The notes beneath the pieces were generated by a model. That model was not told where the DNA came from and ran no database searches. It saw nothing but the letters and a program-made list of their open reading frames with translations. A program made the position numbers and the translations under genes. This document shows, piece after piece, positions 52,903 through 61,641 of a stretch of 64,000 bases of DNA; the first letter of the stretch is position 1, and each line of letters opens with the position of its first letter. The stretch covers positions 29,023 to 93,022 of the forward strand of contig NZ_WKJN01000026.1 of assembly GCF_009674495.1 (NCBI RefSeq). The letters are read 5' to 3'. Source of the DNA: Duganella alba (GTDB lineage: Bacteria > Pseudomonadota > Gammaproteobacteria > Burkholderiales > Burkholderiaceae_D).

Positions 52903-54180
52903 TCAGGCGGCGTCGGCGGCGTGCAGCTGCTGGCGCTCCTGGCGGCGGTACAGCATCAGCGTGGCGAACAGGCCGCAGACGGCGGCCAGCGTCATCCACC
53001 AGCCCGGCGCGCTCTTGTCGCCGCTGTACTCGATCAATCCCGTGGCGATGGCCGGCGTGAAGCCGCCGAACAGCGCCGTCGCCAGGCTGTAGGCCAGCGA
53101 GAAACCGACCGTGCGCACATCGGCCGGCATCACCTCGGTCAGCGCCACCACCATCGCACCGTTGTAGCTGGCGTACAGGAAGGACAGCCATAACTCCACC
53201 TCCAGCATGCGGCCGAAGCTGGGCGACTGCACCAGCCAGTGCAGCGCCGGATACGCGGTCAGGATGGTCAGCACGGTAAAGCACAGCAGCAGCGGGCGGC
53301 GGCCCACGCGGTCCGACACGGCGCCCATCACCGGCAGCCAGATGAAGTTGGAAATGCCGATCAGCGCCGTCACGATCAGCGCGTCGGCGCTGCTCAGGTG
53401 CAGCACGCTCTTGCCGAAGGTCGGCGTGTAGACGGTGATCAGGTAGAACGACACGGTGGTCATCGCCACCAGCATCATGCCGCAGATGACCAGGCCCCAG
53501 TTGTTCAGCATCGAGCGGAAGATTTCATGCAGTTCCGGGCGGTGCTTGCGCGCCTGGAATGCGGCGGTCTCCTGCAGCGAACGGCGGATCACGAACAGCA
53601 CCGGCACGATCATGCAGCCGACGAAGAACGGAATGCGCCAGCCCCAGGCGGCGATCTCGGCCGGCGCCAGCCACTGGTTCAGCGCGAAGCCCAGCGCGGC
53701 GGCCACCACCACCGCCACCTGCTGGCTGGCCGACTGCCAGCTGACGTAGAAGCCCTTGTGGCCCGGCGTCGCCATCTCCGACAGGTAGACCGACACGCCG
53801 CCCAGTTCCACGCCGGCCGAGAAGCCCTGCAACAGGCGGCCGGTGAGCACCAGCGCCGGCGCCAGGTAGCCGATGGTGGCGTAGCCCGGCACGCAGGCGA
53901 TCAGCAGCGTGCCCATGGCCATCAGCGCCAGCGTCACGATCAGGCCCTTGCGGCGGCCGACGCGGTCGACATAGGCACCCAGCAGGATCGCCCCCAGCGG
54001 CCGCATCAGGAAGCCGGCGCCGAAGGTCATGAAGGTCAGCATCAGCGAGGCCAGCTCGTCGCCGGACGGGAAAAACGCGGCGGCGATGGCGTTGGCGTAA
54101 AAGCCGAACAGGAAGAAATCGAACATCTCCATGAAGTTGCCGCTGACGACACGGATCACGGTGCTGAATTGGCTGGCCAC
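52903..54180 (-). CDS. MFS symporter, citrate/tricarballylate type
   Basis: A 425-residue 12-segment carrier of the metabolite:H+ symporter family. The start is a GTG at 54180 with GAGG five nt upstream, giving MASQFSTVIRVVSGNFMEMFDFFLFGFYA, split around the hallmark NFMEMFDFFLFG. A further signature is MRPLGAILLGAYVDRVGRRKG. The closest described types are tricarballylate (TcuC) and citrate-proton symporters. The gene is convergent with the CheW-domain gene (7-bp gap) and monocistronic. The substrate is by analogy. Confidence 0.85.
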   Translation of the reverse strand: MASQFSTVIRVVSGNFMEMFDFFLFGFYANAIAAAFFPSGDELASLMLTFMTFGAGFLMRPLGAILLGAYVDRVGRRKGLIVTLALMAMGTLLIACVPGYATIGYLAPALVLTGRLLQGFSAGVELGGVSVYLSEMATPGHKGFYVSWQSASQQVAVVVAAALGFALNQWLAPAEIAAWGWRIPFFVGCMIVPVLFVIRRSLQETAAFQARKHRPELHEIFRSMLNNWGLVICGMMLVAMTTVSFYLITVYTPTFGKSVLHLSSADALIVTALIGISNFIWLPVMGAVSDRVGRRPLLLCFTVLTILTAYPALHWLVQSPSFGRMLEVELWLSFLYASYNGAMVVALTEVMPADVRTVGFSLAYSLATALFGGFTPAIATGLIEYSGDKSAPGWWMTLAAVCGLFATLMLYRRQERQQLHAADAA

Positions 54181-54337
54181 ATTTACCTCGCGTGCAAAAA
54201 GCTCACTATAGTGGAAACAGTCGCTACTCAACAACACAGCCCCCGTTTTTTGCAGTTCGTCACAAAACTGTCGGCAGCGGCAGGCAAGTTCAGTAAAATC
54301 AAGATGTCGAATTTATTAACGTTACCGAGGAATTATC

Positions 54338-54979
54338 ATGCGCCGTACCGCTGCCGCCGTCCTGATCCCCGCCCTGTTTGCCCTGAGCGCCTGGAGTCCG
54401 AATGTACAGGCGGCCGAGTCCACCCGCACGCTGCCGTCGTTCATCGCCATCAACGCCAAGGGAGCCTTCGCCATGACGGTGGAAGTGGGCAAGACGCAGT
54501 CGGTGGTGATCAGCGGCGAGGACAGGTTCGTCTCCAACCTCAAGACCGAAGTGGTCGACAATGAACTGCAGATCACGCTGCCGGACAAGAGCTTCAAGTC
54601 GAACAAGGGCGATCCGCGCATCACCATCACCATGCCGTCGCTGAGCCGGGTCAAGGTGGAAGGCGCCGGCGAGACCATCGTCAACAAGGTCAACACCGAC
54701 CGCCTGGACATCAGCTACCTCGGCGCCGGCCACCTGGAAGCCAACGGCAAGGTCAAGTACCTGCGCCTGAACGCCAAGGGCGTGGGCGAAGTCGACACCC
54801 AGAAGCTGCAGGCCGAGCGCGTGGACGTCAATTTCGAAGGCGTCGGCAACGTCAGCGTCTACGCCACCGACCTGCTGAACGCGGTGGCCAAGGGCATCGG
54901 CGGGCTGACCTACTACGGCCATCCGAAAACGGTGAACAAGTCGGTGTCCGGTATCGGCAACGTCAAGGCCGGAGACTAA
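54338..54979 (+). CDS. DUF2807 (GIN domain) exported protein
   Basis: A 213-residue protein with signal peptide (MRRTAAAVLIPALFALSAWSPNVQAA). The rest fits the DUF2807 head GIN domain: FIAINAKGAFAMTVEVG at the start, then ISGEDRFVSNLKTEV, ITITMPSLSRVKVEGAGE and repeated short strands ending GIGNVKAGD. Such proteins form a parallel beta-solenoid at the cell surface; function unknown. A second DUF2807 gene lies at 58860. Confidence 0.85.
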   Translation: MRRTAAAVLIPALFALSAWSPNVQAAESTRTLPSFIAINAKGAFAMTVEVGKTQSVVISGEDRFVSNLKTEVVDNELQITLPDKSFKSNKGDPRITITMPSLSRVKVEGAGETIVNKVNTDRLDISYLGAGHLEANGKVKYLRLNAKGVGEVDTQKLQAERVDVNFEGVGNVSVYATDLLNAVAKGIGGLTYYGHPKTVNKSVSGIGNVKAGD

Positions 54980-55069
54980 TTGCCTAACTAATTGCCACAG
55001 TGACACAAGGTGCGAATGCGGGTAACATCAGCAGCAAAACAACCGCAACGCACCCCTGGAGGCACCCCT

Positions 55070-57334
55070 GTGGCTGTGGCCAACGACATTGCGCACTGGC
55101 GCGCGCAGATCTTTGCGAAACTGCTGCTGGTGGTGTTCTTGCTCGGGCTACTCACCGCAGTGCCCAGCGCCCTGCTGGCCGCCAGCGAGGGCATGTGGTC
55201 GATCGCCGTGGTCGATATCGTGGCGCTGGTCTGGATCGGCGTCATCTGGCGCTGGCGCAGCCTCTCCTACACCGTGCGCGTGGTCAACTTCGTCAGCGTG
55301 GCCTTCCTGGTCGGCATCGCGCTGCTGCTCAAGGTGGGCCCGGTCAGCCAGATCTACCTGATGGCGGTGCCGGTGCTGGCGGCGCTGCTGCTGGGCCTTC
55401 GTCCGGCGCTGTGGACGTTGCTGGTGGCCGGCCTGAGCGTGATGGTGCTGGGCTTCGAGGACAACGCCAACCTGCACCTGGAAGGCCTGCCCGACTACGG
55501 CTTCCTGAAGGCCGCCATCATCTCCCTCAACTTCAGTTTCATCACGGCGGTACTGACGCTGTCGTGCGCGGTGCTGCTGCAACACCTGGAGCGCTCGTTC
55601 GACAAGCTGTCCGACCTCAACGCCGAACTGCGCCTGACCTCCGCCGCCGTCGCGCGCCTGAACGACATGGTGCTGATCGCCCAGGTGGACCAGGACGCCG
55701 CGCAGCACATCATCTTCGTCAACGAAGCCTTCGAGCGCCACACCGGCTACCGGCGCGACGAGGTGGTGGGCCGCGACCTGCGCCTGCTGCGCGGCCCGGA
55801 CACCGATCCGGGCGTGGTGGACGACATCGAACGCGCCATGGCGAACAGCGAAACCGTGCGCGCCGAACTGCTGAACTACACCAAGTCCGGCCAGCCCTAC
55901 TGGGTGGAGACGGAGCTGGTGCCATTCACCGACGAAGGCGGCATCAACACCCACTGGGTGGCGGTGGAACGCGACATCACCGAGCGCCGCAAATCGCAGG
56001 ACGACATCCACCGCCTGGCCTTCTTCGACGTGCTGACCGGCCTGCCCAACCGCCGCCTGCTGATGGACCGCATCGACAAGCTGCTGGCCAGCTCCGAACG
56101 CGGCGCCACCTACAGCGCGGTGATGTTCATCGACCTCGATCGCTTCAAGACCATCAACGACGCGCGCGGCCACGCCATCGGCGACGCCCTGCTGTGCAAC
56201 GCCGCCGGCCGCCTGAGCAAATTGATGCGCAAGGCCGACACCGTGGCGCGCATCGGCGGCGACGAGTTCGTGGTGCTGCTGGGCCACCTGTCGCACGAGC
56301 TGCAAGGCGCCACCCACGCGGCGCTGACGGTGGCGGAAAAGATCCGCAGCGCCATCGGCCAGGATTTCGAGATCGAAGGCCAGACCTACAATTCCACCGC
56401 CAGCATCGGCGTCACCATGCTGCCCCGCTCGGGCCAACCCGGCCAGACCGCGCAGGATTTGCTGCGCGAAGCCGACACCGCCATGTACCGCGCCAAGTCG
56501 GAAGGCCGCAACGGCATCGCCTTCTTCGAGGCGGCGATGCAGGCCGAAGTCGAACACCGCCTGACGCTGGAACGCGACCTGGCCGCCGCGCTGGCCAACA
56601 ACGAATTGCAGATGCACGTGCAGGCGCAGGTCGACCGCAACGGCCGCGCGGTGGGCGGCGAACTGCTGATGCGCTGGCCGCAGGCCGACGGCTCCATGAT
56701 CGCGCCGGGCGTGTTCATCCCGGTGGCCGAGGAATCGGGCCTGATCGTCGAACTGGGTGCCTGGGCGCTGCGCCAGGCCTGTGACGCCGTACTGCAACTG
56801 CAGGCGGCCGGACTGGCGATGCCGCTGTCGGTCAACGTCAGCCCGACGCAGTTCCGCCAGGCCGACTTTGTGGCGCAGGTGCAGCAGGCGCTGGCCGACA
56901 CTGGAGCGCCGGCCACGCTGCTGGTGCTGGAAGTGACCGAAGGCCTGTTGATCGACAAGATGGACGACACCATCGCCCGCATGCACCAGCTGACCGCCAT
57001 GGGCCTGCGCTTTTCCATCGACGATTTCGGCACCGGCTATTCCAGCATGGCGTATCTTAAGAAGATGCCGCTGTATGAATTGAAGATCGACCGCAGCTTC
57101 ATCATGGACACGCCGGAAGACCTCAGCAGCAAGGCGCTGGTGCAGTCGATCCTGGCGATGGCCGGCCATCTCGGGCTGCGCGTGGTGGCCGAAGGCGTGG
57201 AGACGCAGGCGCAGGCCGACTTCCTGATCGCCCACGACTGCGCCTGCATGCAGGGCTACCTGTACGCGCGGCCGATGCCGCTGGCGGCACTGATTGAACG
57301 GTTACACAGCAACACGGCAGTGGCAGCCGCATAG
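55070..57334 (+). CDS. Membrane PAS-GGDEF-EAL cyclic-di-GMP protein
   Basis: A 754-residue signalling protein. The GTG at 55070 is chosen because GGAGG lies 7 nt upstream; in-frame starts at 55010/55016 lack that. Residues about 10-165 hold five to six membrane segments. A PAS domain follows at about 195-305 (IIFVNEAFERHTGYRRDEVVG, core NEAFERHTGY). The diguanylate cyclase motif RIGGDEFVV is at about residue 395. The EAL domain (about 495-750) has ELL instead of EAL at residue 529 but keeps the Glu, as well as SVNVSPTQF and DDFGTGYSS. It probably can break down cyclic-di-GMP and may make it. An MCP gene starts 25 bp downstream. Confidence 0.92.
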   Translation: MAVANDIAHWRAQIFAKLLLVVFLLGLLTAVPSALLAASEGMWSIAVVDIVALVWIGVIWRWRSLSYTVRVVNFVSVAFLVGIALLLKVGPVSQIYLMAVPVLAALLLGLRPALWTLLVAGLSVMVLGFEDNANLHLEGLPDYGFLKAAIISLNFSFITAVLTLSCAVLLQHLERSFDKLSDLNAELRLTSAAVARLNDMVLIAQVDQDAAQHIIFVNEAFERHTGYRRDEVVGRDLRLLRGPDTDPGVVDDIERAMANSETVRAELLNYTKSGQPYWVETELVPFTDEGGINTHWVAVERDITERRKSQDDIHRLAFFDVLTGLPNRRLLMDRIDKLLASSERGATYSAVMFIDLDRFKTINDARGHAIGDALLCNAAGRLSKLMRKADTVARIGGDEFVVLLGHLSHELQGATHAALTVAEKIRSAIGQDFEIEGQTYNSTASIGVTMLPRSGQPGQTAQDLLREADTAMYRAKSEGRNGIAFFEAAMQAEVEHRLTLERDLAAALANNELQMHVQAQVDRNGRAVGGELLMRWPQADGSMIAPGVFIPVAEESGLIVELGAWALRQACDAVLQLQAAGLAMPLSVNVSPTQFRQADFVAQVQQALADTGAPATLLVLEVTEGLLIDKMDDTIARMHQLTAMGLRFSIDDFGTGYSSMAYLKKMPLYELKIDRSFIMDTPEDLSSKALVQSILAMAGHLGLRVVAEGVETQAQADFLIAHDCACMQGYLYARPMPLAALIERLHSNTAVAAA

Positions 57335-57359
57335 CCACCAACACACAGCGGGAGGTGCA

Positions 57360-58859
57360 ATGAAACTGAGCGTCGCACAAAAAATGGGGCTGCTGGCCGG
57401 CGCCGCCCTGGCGGGCATCGTGCTGCTGGCGGGACTGAGCCAGTACCAGATGGAAGAAGTCTACGATGCCGCCAACTACTCCACCATCAACACGGTGCCC
57501 AGCCTGGTGGTGATCGACAAGCTGCGCGACAGCTTCCTGCGCATGCGCATCCGCGTCAACCAGCACGTGCTCAACACCGACGAGAAGAAGTTCGCGGAGC
57601 TGGACAACAGCGTCACCGACATGCGCAAGCTGGTCGACGACAGCATGAAGAAATACGAGCCGCTGCTGGCCGACGACAAGGACAAGGCCATCCTCGACAA
57701 GGAGAAGGCTTCCTGGGCCAAGGTGCAGCCGCAGATCGAGGCGGTGCTGGCCGAATCGCGCAGCAACCACAACGACAAGGCGCGCATCGCGCTGGAAGCG
57801 GCGCGGCCGGAAATCCAGGTGATGCAGGGGCTGCTCGACGAGCATTTCGACTACAACGTCGAACTGGGCCAGCAAGGCGCCAACCGCGCGGTGGCCGCCA
57901 AGAAGAAGGCGGCGCGCAACGCCGTCATCATCGCCGTCTGCACGCTGGTGGTGGTGGCCCTGATCAGCGCGGTCATCACGCGCGCGCTGCTCAGGCAGCT
58001 GGGCGGCGAGCCCGATTATGCGGCCGACATCGTCAACCGCGTCGCGCATGGCGACCTGACGGTCAAGGTGCAGATCAAACAGGGTGACACCACCAGCCTG
58101 CTGGCGGCGATGCACAGCATGGTCGGCAACCTGTCGCGCGTGGTGGGTGAAGTCAACGACGGCGCCGAGGCCCTGGCCAGCGCCTCCGAGGAAGTCAGCG
58201 CCACGGCGCAGTCGCTGTCGCAGGGCGCCAGCGAACAGGCGGCGGCAGCGGAGGAATCCAGCGCCGCCATCGAGCAGATGTCGGCCTCGATAGCGCAGAA
58301 CACCGAGAACGCCAAGGTCACCGACGGCATGGCCGGCAAGGCCGCGCAGGAAGCGGGTGAAGGCGGCGAAGCGGTGCGCTCCACCGTGACGGCGATGCGC
58401 GAGATCGCCAAGAAGATCGGCATCATCGACGATATCGCCTACCAGACCAACCTGCTGGCGCTGAACGCGGCGATCGAGGCGGCGCGCGCCGGCGAACACG
58501 GCAAGGGCTTTGCCGTGGTGGCGGCCGAAGTACGCAAGCTGGCGGAGCGCAGCCAGGTGGCGGCGCAGGAGATCGAACAGGTGGCCTCGGGCAGCGTCAA
58601 CCTGGCCGAGAAGGCCGGCGCGCTGCTCGACACCATGCTGCCGAATATCAAGCGCACCTCGGACCTGGTGCAGGAAATTACGGCGGCGTCGGAAGAGCAG
58701 TCGGCCGGCGCCGGGCAGATCAACTCCGCCATGAGCCAGCTCAGCCAGACCACGCAGATGAACGCCTCCAGTTCCGAACAGCTGGCCGCCACCGCCGAAG
58801 AGATGAGCGGTCAGGCCGAGCAGCTGCAAAGCTCGATGGCGTTCTTCAAGGTACGCTGA
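57360..58859 (+). CDS. Methyl-accepting chemotaxis protein (4HB type)
   Basis: A 499-residue receptor. The start at 57360 has GGAGG 4 nt upstream. Membrane segment 1 (about 8-28) and 2 (about 180-205, AVIIAVCTLVVVALISAVI) flank a four-helix-bundle sensor (about 30-180). HAMP follows (DYAADIVNRVAHGDLTVKV) and the cytoplasmic hairpin tip at about 354-385 contains DDIAYQTNLLALNAAIEAAR (20-residue core) that binds CheW/CheA. It is expressed with the upstream cyclic-di-GMP protein and ends directly against the convergent DUF2807 gene. Confidence 0.95.
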   Translation: MKLSVAQKMGLLAGAALAGIVLLAGLSQYQMEEVYDAANYSTINTVPSLVVIDKLRDSFLRMRIRVNQHVLNTDEKKFAELDNSVTDMRKLVDDSMKKYEPLLADDKDKAILDKEKASWAKVQPQIEAVLAESRSNHNDKARIALEAARPEIQVMQGLLDEHFDYNVELGQQGANRAVAAKKKAARNAVIIAVCTLVVVALISAVITRALLRQLGGEPDYAADIVNRVAHGDLTVKVQIKQGDTTSLLAAMHSMVGNLSRVVGEVNDGAEALASASEEVSATAQSLSQGASEQAAAAEESSAAIEQMSASIAQNTENAKVTDGMAGKAAQEAGEGGEAVRSTVTAMREIAKKIGIIDDIAYQTNLLALNAAIEAARAGEHGKGFAVVAAEVRKLAERSQVAAQEIEQVASGSVNLAEKAGALLDTMLPNIKRTSDLVQEITAASEEQSAGAGQINSAMSQLSQTTQMNASSSEQLAATAEEMSGQAEQLQSSMAFFKVR

Positions 58860-59729
58860 TTACTGGACGATGGTGACGCGCTTGCCGTTCACATTGCGCT
58901 GCATCGGATTGCCGTAGACCGTGACGCTGCCCGAGCCGTTGGCGTTGGCCACCACCGACTGCGTGACGGCGGCGGCGATGCTGCCGGAGCCGTTGCTGTT
59001 CAGTTCCGCGCGTTCGCTGGTCATGCCGGCCAGGTCGGCGCTGCCGGAACCGTTCAGGCGCACCGTCATGTTGCGCACGTTGCCGCTGGCGTTGACGCCG
59101 CCGGAACCGCGCAGTTCCAGGTTCAGCGTCTCGCCGTTGACGCGGCCCAGGTCCAGCCGGCCGGAACCGTTCAGCTGGGCCATGGCGTTGCCGCTGTTCA
59201 GGCCGGAGGCGTTGAGGCCGCCGGAGCCGTTCAGGCGTGCATCGAGGCGGTCGACGTTGCCGCTGACGCGCACCGAGCGCGAACCGTTCAGCGACAGGTC
59301 CAGCGGACCGCCGCTCAGGCCGCTGACCGTCAGTTGGCCCGAACCGTTGGCCGACAGGTGGCGCAGCGTTGGCGTGGTGAACACCACCTTCAGCGGATTG
59401 CTGGTGCGGATATTGCCGTCGATCGAAATGCGCAGCGTGCCGCCGCTGGCGTCGGTGCGCACCAGCGGCAGGATGTTGCTGTCGCCTTCCACCTGGAGTC
59501 CGGCGGCTTCGCCGACCCGCACTTCCACCTGCATCGGACCATTGATGTCGATGCCGTCCAGGCGGGCGACCTGGCGGTTTTCGACCACGATATGGCCGTC
59601 GCCCTGCACCGCAGTGCCACTGAACGACGATTTGTACTGAACACTGCCATCGCCGCTGTCCGGCACCACGATAACGGCGCAGCCGGCGAGGATGGAAAGG
59701 GCGGCGAGAGCGATGATGGTACGGCGCAT
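58860..59729 (-). CDS. DUF2807 lipoprotein with NGSG repeats
   Basis: A 289-residue predicted lipoprotein: MRRTIIALAALSILAGC gives the lipobox LAGC. The DUF2807 region begins DGIDINGPMQVEVRVG. From about residue 105, seven to eight ladders of roughly 20 residues each repeat L-N-G-S-G (LSANGSGQL, ARLNGSGGL, AQLNGSGRL, VRLNGSGSA, NSNGSGSIA), a clear beta-solenoid with a turn motif. It ends GKRVTIVQ. It is a paralogue of the 54338 gene, and converges with the MCP gene with no gap. Function unknown. Confidence 0.88.
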   Translation of the reverse strand: MRRTIIALAALSILAGCAVIVVPDSGDGSVQYKSSFSGTAVQGDGHIVVENRQVARLDGIDINGPMQVEVRVGEAAGLQVEGDSNILPLVRTDASGGTLRISIDGNIRTSNPLKVVFTTPTLRHLSANGSGQLTVSGLSGGPLDLSLNGSRSVRVSGNVDRLDARLNGSGGLNASGLNSGNAMAQLNGSGRLDLGRVNGETLNLELRGSGGVNASGNVRNMTVRLNGSGSADLAGMTSERAELNSNGSGSIAAAVTQSVVANANGSGSVTVYGNPMQRNVNGKRVTIVQ

Positions 59730-59858
59730 GATGGGGTGTCCTGGAGTTGGTAAAGTGTTGCCACTATAGCCAGCGCCCTGCCCGTTCGCCCGGGCGATGC
59801 GACAAACGGTCGAAAAAGGGGGATGAAACGCACAAACGGCGGTGCTACCATAGCGGCC

Positions 59859-60209
59859 ATGACTACCGCCCCGCTCTCCGACCTGCAAGACCTGCGCGAC
59901 CGCACGCGCCAATTCGCCCAAGCCCGTGACTGGGAGCAGTTCCACACGCCCAAGAACCTGGCCATGGCGCTGTCGGTGGAAGTGGCCGAGCTGGCCGAAC
60001 ACTTCCAGTGGCTGCCCACCGGCGCCGCCGCCGAGCTGGACGACGCCAAGCGCACCGCCATCCGCCACGAACTGGCCGACGTGCTGCTCTATCTGGTCCA
60101 GCTGGCCGACAAGCTGCAAGTCGACCTGCACGCCGCCGCCGTCGACAAGATGGCCCTCAACGCCCTCAAATACCCCGCCGACCCGGTGCGCAGCGACCTG
60201 CGCAAATAA
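59859..60209 (+). CDS. MazG-like nucleotide pyrophosphohydrolase
   Basis: A 116-residue all-alpha NTP pyrophosphatase of the dCTPase/iMazG group. The typical opening LRDRTRQFAQARDWEQFHTP is followed by the Mg-binding helices: EVAELAEHFQW (ExxE) and HELADVLLYLVQLAD (ExxD). It hydrolyses a nucleotide such as dCTP or a modified NTP to the monophosphate plus pyrophosphate, cleaning the pool. The ATG at 59859 matches family length; an in-frame ATG at 59823 is also possible. Confidence 0.88.
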   Translation: MTTAPLSDLQDLRDRTRQFAQARDWEQFHTPKNLAMALSVEVAELAEHFQWLPTGAAAELDDAKRTAIRHELADVLLYLVQLADKLQVDLHAAAVDKMALNALKYPADPVRSDLRK

Positions 60210-60257
60210 AGCGGGTTCAGGTTTTGTTTTTCTACCGAGGTCGCGGGAACCACAAAA

Positions 60258-60305
60258 CCCGCACTGCGGCGCACAGGGGTCGGACCCCGCATGGGGTCCG
60301 ACCCC
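60258..60305. repeat. Palindromic intergenic repeat, copy D (covarying)
   Basis: Arms GGGGTCGGACCCC (60276-60288) and GGGGTCCGACCCC (60293-60305) around GCAT, preceded by AAACCCGCACTGCGG. Compared with copy A, the central T-A pair is G-C and the outer A-T pair is G-C, so both differences keep pairing. It lies between convergent genes. Confidence 0.85.
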
Positions 60306-60366
60306 GAACTTTTGGGGTGACCGCCTCACTCAATCAACCGAAACCTACATGATCGGCGCCGTGCCG

Positions 60367-61281
60367 CTATCGCAGCAGTGGCGTGATGTCCTCGCCAAAC
60401 ACCTGCTGCGCCAGCGGGACGATTTGCCTGGCATCCCTGCTGTCGGCAACAGCGCTGACCCAAGCCTGGACTTTCACCCGGCCGTGCCGCTGTTCCAGCC
60501 CGCTGAACAGCGCAAGCGCAGCGCCATAGCGCCCTGCCTCGTCACCATTGTCTTCCGCGAAATCATCCGGCCCAAAGCTGAACGGACCGGGCGGCGTATA
60601 GGCGGGATCTTTCTTCCGGCGCTCCCGGTCTTCCGCGCTCAACTGGCGTTCGATCGCCTCCGGCTTGACTCGGATGCCGCCCCATGCGCCCAAATGCGCG
60701 GCGCCAAGCTTGCGATATTCCTCGGCATGGCGCGCACGCACAACTTGCGCGAGGTCGGGGCGGACTTGCCCGGTCACCTCAACGCCGGCCCATTCTGCAT
60801 GGCCCTCCGAAAACCAGCGCGGCAATTTATCGCTTTGCGTGAGATGTGTCTCTTCATGCGGCATCACGGAGAGCAGGAAGTACATGGTCTTCTCATCCCA
60901 CCGATCCGACTTGAACACGTTCACCCATCGCAGTTCGCCATCACGTTTCGGCGGAATGTAGTTTTCGTCATGCGTGAGCACCATCGGCGACCAGGTCATC
61001 TTCTGCTTCGGAAGCAGGTCCAGCAGTCCCATGAAACACGCAATCTTCGACGCCGCGGCGTTTGCCAGATCGGGCGCGTGATATATCCGCACGCTGCTGC
61101 CCGTCACATCGGAGCGCGCCTCGTAGTACGGCAAGTCCCCGGCGGCAGCGGCGACGGATTGAACCTGCACATGCGCCAGCGCCACACCGGGCGCCGCATC
61201 GATCCTGCATGCATCGTCGATTTGAGCGGCATGCGCCGCCATGGCCGACAGCCACGCCACCATGCACAGTGATTTTTTCAT
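60367..61281 (-). CDS. Exported HExxH protein, putative gluzincin metallopeptidase
   Basis: A 304-residue protein with a signal peptide (MKKSLCMVAWLSAMAAHAAQ). The zinc-binding motif HEETH (MPHEETHLTQSD) is followed 14 residues later by WFSEGHAEWAG, whose Glu can be the third ligand, as in gluzincins. I do not recognise a named family. Its ATG overlaps the stop of the 61583 gene by four bases, so the two are coupled. Peptidase activity is inference. Confidence 0.65.
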   Translation of the reverse strand: MKKSLCMVAWLSAMAAHAAQIDDACRIDAAPGVALAHVQVQSVAAAAGDLPYYEARSDVTGSSVRIYHAPDLANAAASKIACFMGLLDLLPKQKMTWSPMVLTHDENYIPPKRDGELRWVNVFKSDRWDEKTMYFLLSVMPHEETHLTQSDKLPRWFSEGHAEWAGVEVTGQVRPDLAQVVRARHAEEYRKLGAAHLGAWGGIRVKPEAIERQLSAEDRERRKKDPAYTPPGPFSFGPDDFAEDNGDEAGRYGAALALFSGLEQRHGRVKVQAWVSAVADSRDARQIVPLAQQVFGEDITPLLR

Positions 61282-61583
61282 CGCGCCGGCGCCGCCATCC
61301 GGTACAGCGTTTCACTGTAAGGCAGGCGCGCGACGATGCGCGCCTTGCTGGCGACAACGCCCAGCGTCACACGGCGGCACAGGCCGTTGACCATGCCGGC
61401 CTCGCGCTGGCAAATGCCGTCCGGGCTGTCGAGGAACTCGGTCTTGCTCAGGCGCGGAAAGACCAGGATCATGCCATCGGTGGTGGCGGCCATCGGCGGC
61501 ACCACGAAAATCGTCATCTGGGTATAGACGCCGAGACACACAGCAGCCAGCGCCACCACCGAAATAACCGACCGTTTCCCCAT
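61278..61583 (-). CDS. Small membrane-anchored protein of unknown function
   Basis: A 101-residue protein starting MGKRSVISVVALAAVCLGVY, a signal anchor or signal peptide, then about 75 extracytoplasmic residues with three Cys (ICQRE, LCRRV and others). I do not recognise a family. It is translated just before the HExxH protein with a 4-bp ATGA overlap, so it may be an inhibitor, chaperone or anchor for it. Confidence 0.65.
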   Translation of the reverse strand: MGKRSVISVVALAAVCLGVYTQMTIFVVPPMAATTDGMILVFPRLSKTEFLDSPDGICQREAGMVNGLCRRVTLGVVASKARIVARLPYSETLYRMAAPAR

Positions 61584-61641
61584 GACGCCATCCGCAGAAT
61601 AGTTGATGCCGACATGTTAGTGCATTCCCTGAACAGCAATA

